Source: Cokeromyces recurvatus (Eukaryota > Mucoromycota > Mucoromycetes > Mucorales > Mucoraceae). Taken from it: 64,000 nt of DNA. Location: positions 100,179 to 164,178 of the forward strand of contig NW_026251433.1 of NCBI RefSeq assembly GCF_025118155.1, written 5' to 3'. The notes beneath the pieces are model-generated. The model ran no database searches. It was given only the letters and a program-made list of their open reading frames with translations, and was not told the origin of the DNA. Below are positions 24,121 through 35,920 of this stretch, piece after piece. The translations under genes were made by a program, and so were the position numbers. Numbering within the stretch: the first letter of the stretch is position 1; each line of letters begins with the position of its first letter.

Positions 24121-25185
24121 ATACATATTTGATATTTATCCCTTTATTTTAAGTTTCCCCTGAAATGTTGACTTGACTAAAGATCTTTTTATAAAAATGT
24201 ATATACTATTGAATATATAAACGTATATATTATTCTTGCTGAATTAGACTATAAACAAAAGGAATAATAATAATAATTAAAAGAGATAAATATATATATT
24301 TTTTTAAGGAGAAGGAGTAATTGTTGGTATCACGTTTGTTTACTATGTTTATTATGATAACGATTAGTATGCTATTAAGATTATCCAATTAGATTCATTA
24401 CAGGGATTGTGACGCCTTTTTATGACAGTTAAAAGCATATGATAACGGATCAAAAAAAAAAACTATAAAAGGAGGTCATTTTCATGCCCAAACTTGCTTT
24501 TTTTTTTCTTTTCTTTTTCTCTTTATACAATCCTTTTTTTTTCATTTGTTGGCTTGTAAAAGGGCTGATGAGTGATTTTTTGGGATGGCTTCATAGCTTA
24601 GTTAGTATTTTGTATGCTTTCTTTCTGGATTATGCTCACCTCTCCAATGTATTCTAATAACGATGTAAACCATCATTGATAAACATTACGAGTACCTCCG
24701 GGATAAGTATATGGGATACTGCGACGTTATGGGGCCGATTTTTTTTATTTATATATTTATTTATATGAAAAGATTTATATAGCAGCTTTATTATAAATGA
24801 AAAAAACAATATAAATACAAATATTACGCGTATAAATAGCACGTAAAGAAATTAGTGATAATTAATTCTCAAGCAATACATGCAACCTTTCTTTTTTTAT
24901 CTAATGTAGCCTGTTATGATTCATCTTAGTTAAATAAAGTCAAAGGAAAAAAAAAAAAAAAAGCAACACTAGGTCAAAAAGGAAAAAAGTATACTTATTT
25001 TCATATAATAAAGTATAAAGTGAAATAAAGAATTAAATACAGCAACAATAGAAGGGGGATACTAAGCAAAACAAAAAAAAAGTTTACATTGTAGCATCTA
25101 GTTAAGAGTAAATATGGCTAGTCTTCATGGCAGGCTATTTACAAGGAAAATAGATAATAGAATAAATAGGCTAGGCATATAATTA
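24121..25185 (-). repeat. Right arm of 1 kb inverted repeat
   Basis: Reverse complement of 16613-17650. It carries 27 bp more than the left arm in two blocks. One is 13 bp (GAAGACTAGCCAT in left-arm orientation, around 25112-25130) bounded by GCCAT repeats; the other is 14 bp near 24208-24222 bounded by TATA repeats. It holds the second copy of the 62-codon frame (complement 24654-24842), identical in translation to the left copy. Confidence 0.9.
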
Positions 25186-25950
25186 TGTGGGACTTACGTT
25201 CTGGTACTTTATTTATATATTATATGGACTTGAGGTAATTTCAACTTGTTTATATGCTTTTTCATAATTAATAAACTTAAGGGGCGTTGTACACTATAAT
25301 AATACTACTGGATATGATTCGGTTGTAATTAACTACTTTCTCTAATTTCTCTCTGATCTTAGATACTCTTGTATAAAATCTCATTATTTAAAATTACCTT
25401 AAAGTTAACGATTGGCCCTTTATCGTAATAAGTCATATATTCACATAACATCACTCTTTAGTGTACATAACATTAAATTTGATAGTCTAAAGAATATAGT
25501 CAGGTATATTACAGGCAAATAAGATTAATCAAAAGACACATAACTCTAGAGTAATATGTTATATTCCTGCTCTCTAAAGATTAAATGTTACATATTTAAA
25601 TTTAAATATCTACAAGTATAATTAAGGATGGTAATAATTTGTATAATGAAGGACGTTGAAGTCTTGGGTTAAAGGTTAGGATAGAAAGCTATAGTTGCAG
25701 GAATAAAGAAAAGATGGAATATTGCCAATTTAAATACCTAAAAATATTCGGTATATAGAGATTGTTGCTCAAAGTAATTATCCAAAATATACATTTATTT
25801 GAGGCAGAATCCATTGAAATTCATTATGAGTTTAACAACTTATAAGTCGATTAACAAACTATACGTCAACATATTATAAATGCAAAATGTAATATTATTT
25901 ATTCTAACAACATAATATCTTATATTTTATTTTATTTTTTCAAGATGAAT
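25186..25950. other. AT-rich intergenic DNA right of the inverted repeat
   Basis: No supported gene. It ends at the 3' side of the minus-strand glutamyl-tRNA synthetase gene. Confidence 0.35.
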
Positions 25951-28345
25951 TTATTTGCTAGCGTCAGCCTTAGAAGCCATGTTAGCAGCCTTACCATCAG
26001 GAATACGAATAAAGTGAGCAGGCTCAGAGTCAGTAGCAGGAGCATCAAGAATAAAGTATCCCTTACGCTCAAACTGAATAATATCGCCAGTCTTTAATTT
26101 CTTAGTATTTCCATCAGCAAGAGCAGCAAACTTGAACTCACTAACTGGTGTGACAAGATCCTTAACATCATCACCATCCTCAACCTTCTTCTTAGTAATC
26201 AAGTAATCATAGTCAAGCAAAAGAATTTCAGTAGCATCTTCATCAGCAGCCAACCAAGTCAACTTCTTCTTGGTCTTCTTGAAGTCACCCTCAAGATGAG
26301 TTTCTAAATCAATACTTGTAACCTCATCACCATTCTTAACAATCTTACGAACAAACATATTTCCCCAATCCATTAAGGTGATTTCTTCGTTTTCCTCAAG
26401 AGTCTTGGCATCCTCTTGATCCAAGTAAATCTTAGGACCATAATGAGTCTTCTTATTACCAAGATCAGGATTTTTCTTATGAACAGGAACTTCCTTAACT
26501 TCAGAAGTAGCACCTTGGACGTTACATACAACAGCACCTTCTTTAAGAACAGAAGTGTATCTAGGAGCAATAGGATCAATAATCTTTCTATTCAAAGCCC
26601 AAAGTTTATCCCATTCCAAAAGTAAGACGTTTTGAGAGGCACCTTGCATCAAAATATATTGCTTCAAAGCTTCGATGGTTAAACCACGACGACGAATACC
26701 ACGAACAGTAGGGAAACGAGGATCATCCCAACCACTTACAAATTTGTTGTCAACAAACCATTGAAGCTTTCTCTTGGAAAGAAGTGTGTAGACAAAGTTC
26801 ATTCTACTGAAATCCCAGATTGTTACCTTGCGAAGGCCAAGGGCTTCAAGCATCCAGTAATATTGAGCATTACGATCACGATATTCGTTAGTTCTTAAAG
26901 CATGAGTGACACCTTCAATAGAATCAACAATTGGGCAGGCAAAGTCATAGGTAGGATATACCTTCCACTTATCACCGGTATAGTGATGAGGGGTCAAATT
27001 ACAACGATAGATGACAGGATCACGCATAGTACCGTTGAGACTAGCATAGTCAATCTTAGCACGCAAGCAGTTTTGAAGACCCTCTTTAGAACCCTTTGTC
27101 ATTTCTTGGAAACGACGCAAGTTCTCTTCGACTGAATTATCGCGGCATTTAGAGGGAGTACGAGAAGTACGTTGTTCACGCATAGTGGCTTGATCAGTAT
27201 CATCACAATAAGCTTTACCTTCCTTAATCATCTTAATAGCCAAATCATACATTTGATCAAAATAATCGGATGTATGTGAGACAACGTTAGAGGGGACGCC
27301 AATCAAGGCAAGATCTTCTTTAATAGATTCTTCGAATTCAGTCTTTTCTTTGGTTGGGTTGGTATCATCGAAACGAATAATCATTTTTCCTTTGTATGTA
27401 TCAGCAAAGTATTGGTTCAAAAGAGCAGCCTTGGCGTGACCAATGTGAAGATAACCTGAGGGTTCAGGAGGGAAACGGGTGCAAACCTTACCCATTTCAG
27501 CTTCAGTCAAACCAATATCAAATTTACCTTGATCAGCAGCTTTAGGAGCCTAAAATAATTATTTTACTTAGCAACTTTACTTCTTTAAAAAAAAATCTCG
27601 TTCTTTTAATATTACCTTGGATGACTTTTCTTGCTTTTGAACAGCAGTTAAAGCATATTCAGCGGCACTAAGAGAAGTGATATATTCATACCAACGAACA
27701 AGATAAACACCAAGGTTTTCTGGCTTGGTTTTAACAATACGAGCAAATACAGGAGAACTTCTCAAGGCACCCCAAATAACAAAATCAGCAAGAGTAACTT
27801 GATAGCCAACAATATAAGAACGAAGAGTTAGATATTTGTTAAGTTCTTTGTAAACGGCATCAAGAGCTTTAAAATCAGAAGTAGATAACTTAGATTCAGC
27901 AAAATCTAACCATTGATCAATTAAAGTGGAGCTAATAGGATCCTCAGGATTGTAAAGATTAGCCTCGGGATTAAGTCTGGCTAAAAGTCTAGCAATGGCA
28001 TTGGTGGTTTCATATGTTTCACTTTATAAAAAAAAATAAAAAAAAGGGCAAAACGTTTAGGAAATGATAACAAATTAGAAATCTCGAAAAATTCGTAATG
28101 TCTCTTACCCATTGTAAGTAACAGAAGCAGCAGACTTAGAAGGTCCTTCGAGAATTTTACCGTCACGAAATTCAACTTCAATAGCATTCTTTTTGATAGA
28201 ATTAATTTGTGCAGTGACAGCAAGAACACCTAAGTTTACATGAATTGAAATTAACATTCAAGAAAAATGAATATATTATATACAATTTTATACCATAGCT
28301 AAAAGGTGATGCCTTAGAAGCAACAACAAGCTTAATAGGACTCAT
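25951..28345 (-). CDS. GUS1: Cytosolic glutamyl-tRNA synthetase
   Basis: Four exons on the minus strand (28345-28294, 28229-28109, 28021-27616, 27549-25951) give about 725 aa, the usual length for fungal cytosolic GluRS. The N-terminal 200 residues form a GST-like domain (ITSLSAAEYALTAVQKQ at its end), which in yeast mediates assembly with Arc1 and MetRS. The class I catalytic core follows with FPPEPSGYLHIGHAKAA (HIGH motif), then FDDTNP and the second signature in LLSKRKLQWFVD (eukaryotic GluRS/GlnRS form of KMSKS). The C-terminal part is the beta-barrel anticodon-binding region. It attaches glutamate to tRNA-Glu in the cytosol. Compared with the neighbouring intergenic DNA the codon use is markedly more GC-tolerant and regular, as expected for a highly expressed gene. 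Confidence 0.96.
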
Positions 28346-28594
28346 TATTGTTAGTAATCAAGTATAAAGAAGAAACTTATAAAAATAAGTTGTTACAAAA
28401 TTTATAAATAATAAAAAAAAAAAAAAAAAAATGTGACTTCTTTAAATTAGCAAACCTTAGTTATGAATTCTGGTAATAACAAGTTGAAATGACAATATAT
28501 TAAACTATGATGAAAAGGGGATATATGTTTTTGAAATATGTAAATATATATAATATAATGTACAAGGGAAGAAATGAACAATATAGTCAATTCT

Positions 28595-31500
28595 TTAGCG
28601 ATTTAGGCGAGCATGCTGAGGTGCCTCTAGTTTGATTTTTGGCATAGGATTTATAATTTCTTTGGGTACAACTAATGTACCTAAAGTGCTCTTAATTTCT
28701 TTTACTTCTACATCTACTTCTTTCCACTCTTCTGATAAAACAGCTTTCTTTTTACTATTTCCAAAGAAGGATGAGGATAAAAGTGATGATCTTGGTGTTA
28801 TTTTTGGTTTTTCTGAAGCTAATATTGTTTCTGATTTTGAACGTCGACTGGATATATTAAAAAAGTTTGTGAATGCTGATGTTCGATTTGCTGCTACCTG
28901 ACTAGAGGTATTTAAGGAAGAAGAGGAAGATGAAGCTACTACCGTTGACTCTATATTTACAGTTGATGTCGCAATAGAAGCTTTTCCTGAAGAAAGTGAA
29001 CTGTATGTGCCTGACTTGGATGAAGCAGCTGCTGTTGCATTTGCAATAATGTCTGCAATTATATCCATATCTGAAATAGTGCTAGATCCATTAAGAGTTG
29101 GTTCTTGCTTTTCATATGACATATAAGAAGGCGTTTGATTCCCAGGTGTAGCGGGATCTATAATTGAAGAAGAATTGGTACGTGTTGGTAATGTATTATC
29201 ATTTTGAAAATTGACTTGATTATCATCTGCAGACGATAGAGTTGTTTGTTTTATTTGATATTGTATAGAAGCTTTACTTGAAGAAAATGATGATATTGAA
29301 CTTCTCCCTTTTGAAGAGACCGAATCTAAATGCTTATTCTTAGTATTCATTGAAGAACTTGATGTAGGCTAATTAATGTCACTTCAGTATTTGAATAAAC
29401 TTAAAAGTTGTAATTCTATATAATACATACCTCTTCAATTGTTGAAGAATTCTCTGATCGTCCTTTATCTTTTTCTTTAACGGGTAATTCTTCTGAAGTT
29501 ACGACAAAACCTGCACGTTTTAATAATTTGGGCATAGCAGAGCGGTAACTTAAATGACCAGATACTAAGTCTGTACAATCCACATTTAATACACGATTAC
29601 CTTCGATGTGTAATAAAGGGCGTAATCCTGCAATATTTCCAAGACCAGCTGTGGAAGTTCTAAATAAGAATCCTAACAGCCAGTCATTAGTTGCATAGCC
29701 ATTCACAAATCTCCCAGAAACAACCGTCGTACATTCTTTCCATTGTGTTTTTGATGCACTCACTGGCGTACCAAACAAAAAGACATTTTCGATCAAGCCA
29801 TATGCTTTCATGCGAGCTAATTCAAGTAAACAAAAGAAAATGACACGCGCACCGAGTGAATATCCTACTAATGTGATAGGTCTTGCCCCTAAATTTCGAT
29901 TCATTAATGCATCAGCTAGAATGAGACCTGCTAATCGAGATCTATCTAGTCCATTAGCCCAGGGATTATCAACCATATAACCTAGTTTTGTTAATGCAAG
30001 TGGCCATGCTAATCCAGCTAATAATGCTCCCATAATTGTATGTGCAAGAGCTTGTTGAATAGAAAAAGTAACTGCTTCTGTAGCTAAAATACGAAATGCG
30101 CTTCCTAGTTCCTCCAACATTTCAGGTTCCCAATAAAGAGTATAATGATCGCCCATTATAGTATCCATAACACTAAATGGAAGTGATGATTCTTCTTTAT
30201 CTTTATTAGGTAGCCAACTTTTAGTTGAAAGCAAATTAAATTTCATTAAAAAGCCGTTTCATACAAACATTGTGTACTAAAAAAAACACATTTACCCAGT
30301 AATACTAATGATACAATTTGCATTTTCATCCGTGTAAACTGGTATAAATTCAAATGTATTGATCGTCTTCATGCGCTTATTCATGCTTCTACCTAATATG
30401 TATACATATACATATATAATGAAGTTAAGTAAATATGATTGCTATAAAAAAGAATACAATATAGAAACAAACCTCCGATACCTAAACAGCGAATAATGTA
30501 TATGAGTAAATCAACTTTATTAAGTATAAAAATAACTTACGTCCGCCTGCCACTGTAGCACCACCTGTAATTAAAGCAATACCAGCTGTACCACCCAAGA
30601 AGCTTCCTGTACCTGTTACACCTACAGTTGTTAGGATAGCACCAATACCACCTGCAATAACAGGAGCCATTAAACCTGCACTTAATCCTAAAATGAGACC
30701 CCCACTAATAGTCGCCAAACCTACCATGATATATCGTCTCTTCTTACGCTCTCTGTTTCTACTTCTTTTTTCAACATCATTCTTTACAAAACCATTTGTT
30801 GGGTCTATGTTGGCCAATGTCATGTTTGTCACTGTTGTAGCTACACTTGTTACTGTCTCTGTCTCCCAAGCTGAATCCTCAACAAGATGTTCTGTTATAC
30901 GTTTTTCAAAATCAATAACTTGAAACCAATCAAGTGAAAGATAAGAGGCAATACGGGCAACAAATACTCTGGAACGTGCATCATAATTTTCTGTACTTAG
31001 ACAAATTAAAAATAAATCACACATAACTGTCCAGCGAAGGTCAACGATGATTCTATCGTCACTATCTTGTTGGATATTAGATCTCTTCTGCTTTGTATTC
31101 AGATCGCCTAATTTAACCTCAGCAGTTTCACCTTGAGAGGTAAATTGGTGAACAAGGTCGGTTGGTAAAATTTTATGTCTAGACAATGATTCAATCATTT
31201 TAATTTCTATATTTAAATTTATAAATGACATGCATATTTATAGCTTCATAAATACTATTATTATATACCATCGGATGAAATATCCATATGAACATAAAGT
31301 ATTCTCATAATTTTACGTTGCCAGTTATCTGCACTCATTCTTGCATATGTAAAATCTTTTCCTTGATAATCATGAACTACCTCCAAACTTGTTAAATAAC
31401 ATAAGCCTACATAAGCTATCTTCTGAGTCTCAGAGAATACATCTTTTGTTTCTTGAATACAAGGCTGTCTCTTGGAATCTTTTATTTCATCAGAATCGTC

Positions 31501-31938
31501 CTCTTCTTTTTCATCATCCATAGTTAATGAATCCATCTCAAAGATATGTGTAGATGTAAGAATAGGTTGAACTGTATCAGGCACTTCTGGAAGATCAGCA
31601 GCCCAAGCACGAATAGCGTTTGGTTTTGGCTCTAGCTTATTTGAATATAACTCATTTTGTTCTGCTAATAACTCGGCAGTGAGTGGCTGTTTTGACTCTT
31701 GAGACTGTGCTCCATAATCTTCTTGAAATAACAAGTCGTTAGTAGTAAATAATTCTTCTTCTTTTTCCTCTAATTTAACGCTAGTCATTTCATTTTGTTG
31801 TTGCAATGACGAAATGTCTTCATTACTATTTGATAACTCATTAATATCTGCTATCTTTTCTTTCTTTTCTGTATCATTATTTTCGCAGAGTGGTACTGTT
31901 GTTGGCGTAGATGCATTATATGTTGTAAAATTATCCAT
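28595..31938 (-). CDS. DUF726 / TMCO4-family alpha/beta-hydrolase-like membrane protein
   Basis: Six exons on the minus strand (31938-31269, 31206-30541, 30481-30473, 30392-30296, 30217-29431, 29368-28595) give about 1000 aa. The N-terminal 200 residues are acidic and disordered. A helical region then leads to a Gly-rich hydrophobic segment (SGGLILGLSAGLMAPVIAGG and onward) typical of DUF726, then FEFIPVY and GWLPNKD. The catalytic-like region contains GYSLGA (G-x-S-x-G nucleophile elbow) and FGTPVSAS, and ends at GHLSYR. The yeast relative is Mil1 (YFL034W, an AP-1 ligand) and the human one TMCO4; enzyme activity is unproven. Exon 3 is only 9 nt (encoding IGG across its joins); without it the frame and the conserved GG segment are lost. 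The C-terminal 250 residues are Ser-rich. Confidence 0.9.
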
Positions 31939-32222
31939 ATTTGTTTTAAAATAAAAATGGAAATAAACAAGAAAAAATAAAGGATCAAATTAAGGAAAGG
32001 AAAGGAGTTAAATGACGGGAAAAGAAGGAGAAAAGAAAGAAGGGATAGATAGTAAAAAAGAATGATAAAATAGCAGATTATAGTAATAATTAAATGACGG
32101 AGAAATAAATAAATAAATAAGGCATATTTTTACGACTAAAAGAATTTATTTATTTAAAGAAAATAAAAATGACCAATAAGCACATAGCAATTTTATTATG
32201 TTGTATTGCCCTAGACAGTTCC

Positions 32223-32260
<38 letters not shown>

Positions 32261-33507
32261 AAAGAAATCAGAAACAATATGAGTATACTAGTCTATTATG
32301 AAGATAGTCAATACATTAGTTCGACACCAGAATTGACAAGAGGAGGAAGTGTTCGATAAAATAGATAATCCTATTTCATGCAAAATAGTACAGATCTTTA
32401 GCTAATAAACTAACCAAGGAGAAGCTAAGAGCAGGGGCTTTGGTTTCTTTAGAGGAAACTGGTTGAGGAAAATGGAAAGTGGATCAGCAATGGTTAATGA
32501 CATATTAAGTCGATAGTGTGTTCATGGGTAAAGTTATTATGTGGATTCTAAGGACATGGCCAAAGAACACCATTAGATAACTAACCAAGACGCCATAGAA
32601 TGACATGGCTACGTTCACTATAGGATATAGAGTGGGTTCTGCAATAACATAAAGCGTATTTCTTAGGTGGTATAACAAGAGGAAAAAAAAAAAAAAAGAT
32701 GAAGATCAAATCAGATATTCACAATCTTTTGTGACGTTATGATGCCTACACGCACCGCTTGGTGTATCTACTTACATCCTTGCATTTTAGAATTATTCGT
32801 CAAAAATAAAAAGGAGGTGATTTACTACTCGTTTCACAAAAATGCTTCAGTTTCATGCAAAAAAAATCTCCCTTAGTGAATATTACAAATTCCATAATGC
32901 CTAAAAGCAACAACACTAAAGAAAATAGCGATTTATCTAAGTCTGAAAAAGGTTTGAAAGGATATTTTAGTCGCACGTCTCCTAGAAATTGGAAAATAGT
33001 TTATGCTATTAAAAGTAATCAAGACGACAACAGTTGCAAGTGAACTTATTGATCGTAATTTAGATGATCTCTTGACTTGAACACTAACTTATATAGAAGA
33101 ACTGTGAATATTTTTACTTGCACATATAGAAACTACTAACTGATAACTCTTTATTTGTTATTTTCAATGCATTAAATGGAATACTATGGATTGATGAAAG
33201 GAACAAACGGAATTATAACTGCAACGAAGAAGTGTGTGTTATGATTGTAACTGTCTTTATGACTAAGTTAATAGAAATATACTAATATATTATATTTTAC
33301 AGCATAATATTCATTCTACACTTTGTTTTAACATTTAGTATACTTATTAGCTATGACTATTTGTATGGTAAATACTATAGGAAAGTGTTAACAGAATAGT
33401 CTAGAGAAAGAACGTTAAAAAAAATACTTCTATTTTTTACGATATGTATGACGTATTTTATTCCTAATTTTTTTTTTTTTTTTTTTGGAAGTGTGTAAAA
33501 TTTTGGA
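31939..33507. other. Intergenic DNA upstream of the DUF726 gene and left of the transposon nest
   Basis: It contains a 35-bp A run (32224-32258). A less AT-rich, purine-rich stretch (about 32280-32760) has different composition from its surroundings but no open frame. A 62-codon frame at 32855-33043 has no recognisable domain. I cannot assign a function to any of these. Confidence 0.35.
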
Positions 33508-33895
33508 ATGAAGAGTGTTTTTCGAGCGCCCGCAATATTATCCCTAATTTTTGGTATATATCAGCAACATTTTTCCATCTCTCTTCACAAAATGACAGAA
33601 AACACCCAAGTGCAATGGATTTTAAACAATTATGATGGTTACGGGACATTCCCCTCTTTGATGTTCGCCAAGTTCTCGAAAGTAGAAGACTTAAAAACTT
33701 GTGAAAATATCTTTAAGAAGGCGGTGGATGACATCGCGACGTTATCAATCAAACAATACAAAAATCATTCCAAATGGATCAAATGGACGCGACAAGTAAA
33801 GAGATAGCAATACGAAGTATGTATAGTACATATTTATCACTGTTAAAAGCAAGTAATTGTTATTAACTTACAATTCCTTTCTTAGGTATTAAGTA

Positions 33896-33944
33896 CACTA
33901 TTTTCATAAATTATTCGCACAAGCTCAGAAAAAAATTGCGCACA
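33896..33944 (+). repeat. Left terminal inverted repeat of the Tc1-like element
   Basis: Matches the reverse complement of 35338-35385 with about two mismatches over the first 45 bases. The CGCACA motif repeats within and just inside the end (near 33922, 33943 and 33961), like subterminal transposase-binding repeats. Confidence 0.85.
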
Positions 33945-33990
33945 ATTTTTTTTATTTTTTCGCACAGATTCGCAAAATCAACAAAACACG

Positions 33991-35298
33991 ATGGACTTTC
34001 GAGTTTATTAAGAAGATGGGCATGGTAATGCTGTGGATGAGCATGGCAATGAACCAGTTGAAATGGAAGTAGACGATGACGGTTATCCTCTCGCCGACAC
34101 TGTCGACTTTGACAATTACATAGAATTCAAGCCGCCTGAGAAGCCTAAGGTAACCCCTAAAGCATCCAAAACAATTACTTCAGTACCAGCTGGACCAGCC
34201 ACTTACTACAAAAAAACATGGGGACGATGTTAAAGGTCATTTTTTTATTTGGTCGATCAAGAAGGCCTTACGGCAGGAAAAGCAGGAAAACAGCTTGGTG
34301 TTGCCCGTCGAACTGCTTATGACTGGTTCAAAAAAGACCAAGAAGAGATTTCTAGAAATGCGGAACCATTAAATGCAGTGGAACCAAAAAAACCTAAATC
34401 AAAAGCTGGTAGACCAGCTTTATTGAATGAAGAACACCAAAAGTATTTCGAAGAAAAGTTCATCGATCATCCTTCCGCAACTTTAGATCAGACGATGGAA
34501 AGTCTTACCAACCATTTTCCTGACTTGAAAGTAACAAAAACAACTGTCTACAACTTTATGGCGGAAAAATGTGCCTTGTCTTTTAAGAAAGCAAACTTTC
34601 ATTCAAAAGAGAGGAATTCACTTGTAAGCATCGAAAACAGATTCGACTGGGTAACTAAATAGAGTAAAACAGACATGGATTACAATAGTAATTGTGTTTT
34701 TATCGACGAGTCTGCGTTCTATATCAATTTGAAAAGAACAATGGCTTGGTCCAAGAAAGGTACTCGAGCTGAGGTTGTCCAACATCTAACAAGAGCCAAA
34801 ACGACGACAATTTTAGGTGCTATATCCCCGCATGGCGTTGTCAATGTTAAGATAAGAGTGCCGTATCCTGCAGCTTCAAAAAAGAGAAAGACGGCAAGCG
34901 GAACTAAGAGGCAAAAAACTACTGGAACTGTTACTGGACACTATTTCAATTTTATTGCAAGTACTCTAGATATGATGAATCGCCATGAGGAATTCAAAGG
35001 GCATTATCTTATTATGGATAATACACCTATACATACCTCAGTTAATATTAGAAAATTTATAGAAAGCCGTGGATATGGTTGTGTTTATCTCCCGCCATAT
35101 TCCCCTGAACTCAACCCAATTGAGCAATTTTGGTCTGCTGTTAAGAGCAAATTGAAGCGAGAAAAGCTTTTAGAGGCCGAAACACTCAATATGAGAATCA
35201 CTGGAGCATGTCAAAATGTCTTAATAAGTGACTTACAAGGATCTTGTCGTTATTCAAAATCAAAGTTCAAAACTTGTTTGAATAAAGATCCCCTCTAA
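33991..35298 (+). pseudogene. Tc1/mariner DD34E transposase, inactivated by in-frame stops
   Basis: A single reading frame of 435 codons runs from ATG 33991 to TAA 35296, with no frameshift but three internal stops: TAA at 34009, TAA at 34231 and TAG at 34660. If translation began at 34033 there would be two. The N-terminal part holds a helix-turn-helix (AGKAGKQLGVARRTAYDWFK) and an AT-hook-like KSKAGRPAL. The RNase-H-like catalytic triad is complete: D in VFIDESAF (34705), D in YLIMDN (35017) and E in SPELNPIEQFW (35122), with 34 residues between the second D and E. The TAG at 34660 lies in a context (WVTK*SKTDMDY) where related transposases, as I recall, have Trp, a one-base change. A source of transposase elsewhere would be needed for movement. 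Confidence 0.88.
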
Positions 35299-35337
35299 TA
35301 AACTTCGCACACACTGAGCAAATTAATCTTCTGTAAA

Positions 35338-35385
35338 CTGTGCAATTTTTTTCTGAGATTGTGCGAATAATTTATGAAAATAGTG
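35338..35385 (-). repeat. Right terminal inverted repeat of the Tc1-like element
   Basis: Reverse complement of 33896-33944 apart from about two mismatches, directly followed by the second TA of the target site duplication. Confidence 0.85.
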
Positions 35386-35387
35386 TA

Positions 35388-35920
35388 CAATTACGGTTTT
35401 TGCTGGTATATGTAAAGCATACCTGAAAGATAATCTTGGTGATCGACGAAACAGTAAGAAAGCCGTTCTCTTGTCTGCCTGCCGTCCTACCCTAGGTATC
35501 GATCCTATCCTCTGGTTATCTATGTCAAATGCAGAACGCAGCCGAATAGTCCGCTGGCTTCTAGGTTGGTTACCTGGTGGTGCCCCTAAACCATGCATCT
35601 ATCATCCTAATGCCTTGTTCACAAGAGCCCATGCTATATGGTGTCTACATATGCATCGACGATTGCAAATGCCTTTGACCAAACCCGACCCTTTGTCCTT
35701 CCTCTTGAATAAGCTGCTAAATAAACAAAAACGCATGCCACCAATCTCATCAGCTTTCAACTCATCTGTCTTTCCCGCCTGGACGATTCGTTGGCCTGCT
35801 ATGTGCCGTATACTTTTTGAACTTGACTATCTTCATCATGGAAAACTTCCTCCAGAAACTGCCCCCCTTGGTACAAAACTTGTAAACTGGTTACGTAACT
35901 CTGAATCTAGTATTTATTGA
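35388..35920 (+). pseudogene. LINE ORF2 C-terminal fragment
   Basis: Open frame continuing from the edge of the inserted transposon to a stop at 35918-35920. It includes CRPTLGIDPILWLSM, RWLLGWLPGG, then a Cys/His-containing segment and DPLSFLLNKL. All of these are paralleled residue for residue in the second LINE fragment on the opposite strand (CRPSLSMNPILWLPM, RWRLGWQPGG, DPISCLLNRI). This part lies beyond the reverse transcriptase in LINE proteins. Its role is unknown, though a Cys/His nucleic-acid-binding function is plausible. Confidence 0.65.

Larger units (their letters stand above)
33896..35385 (+). mobile_element. Tc1/mariner-family DNA transposon with TIRs and TA target duplication
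   Basis: The ends are inverted copies of each other. The left end starts CACTATTTTCATAAATTATT and continues through CGCACAAGCTCAGAAAAAAATTGC. The right end is the reverse complement of the same sequence with about two mismatches over roughly 45 bp. Both ends are flanked by TA (33894-33895 and 35386-35387), the target duplication of this superfamily. Length is 1490 bp. The element lies in LINE fragment 1. It encodes one transposase frame, inactivated by stops. Confidence 0.9.

Noticed and set aside
16613..25185. LTR retrotransposon interpretation of the repeated arms
   Set aside because: The arms are inverted, not direct. They lack TG...CA ends, and the interior has no gag or pol; it contains ordinary spliced genes.
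16613..25185. Firm centromere call for the inverted-repeat block
   Set aside because: The core contains an intact six-exon gene and no LINE; sequence alone cannot show kinetochore binding. Kept only as a hypothesis.
26373..27135. Additional frames on both strands within the glutamyl-tRNA synthetase
   Set aside because: Shadows of a strongly coding exon; no domain in any of them.
35323..35598. Minus-strand ORF opposite the LINE fragment
   Set aside because: Antisense shadow of the LINE coding frame and of the transposon terminal repeat.
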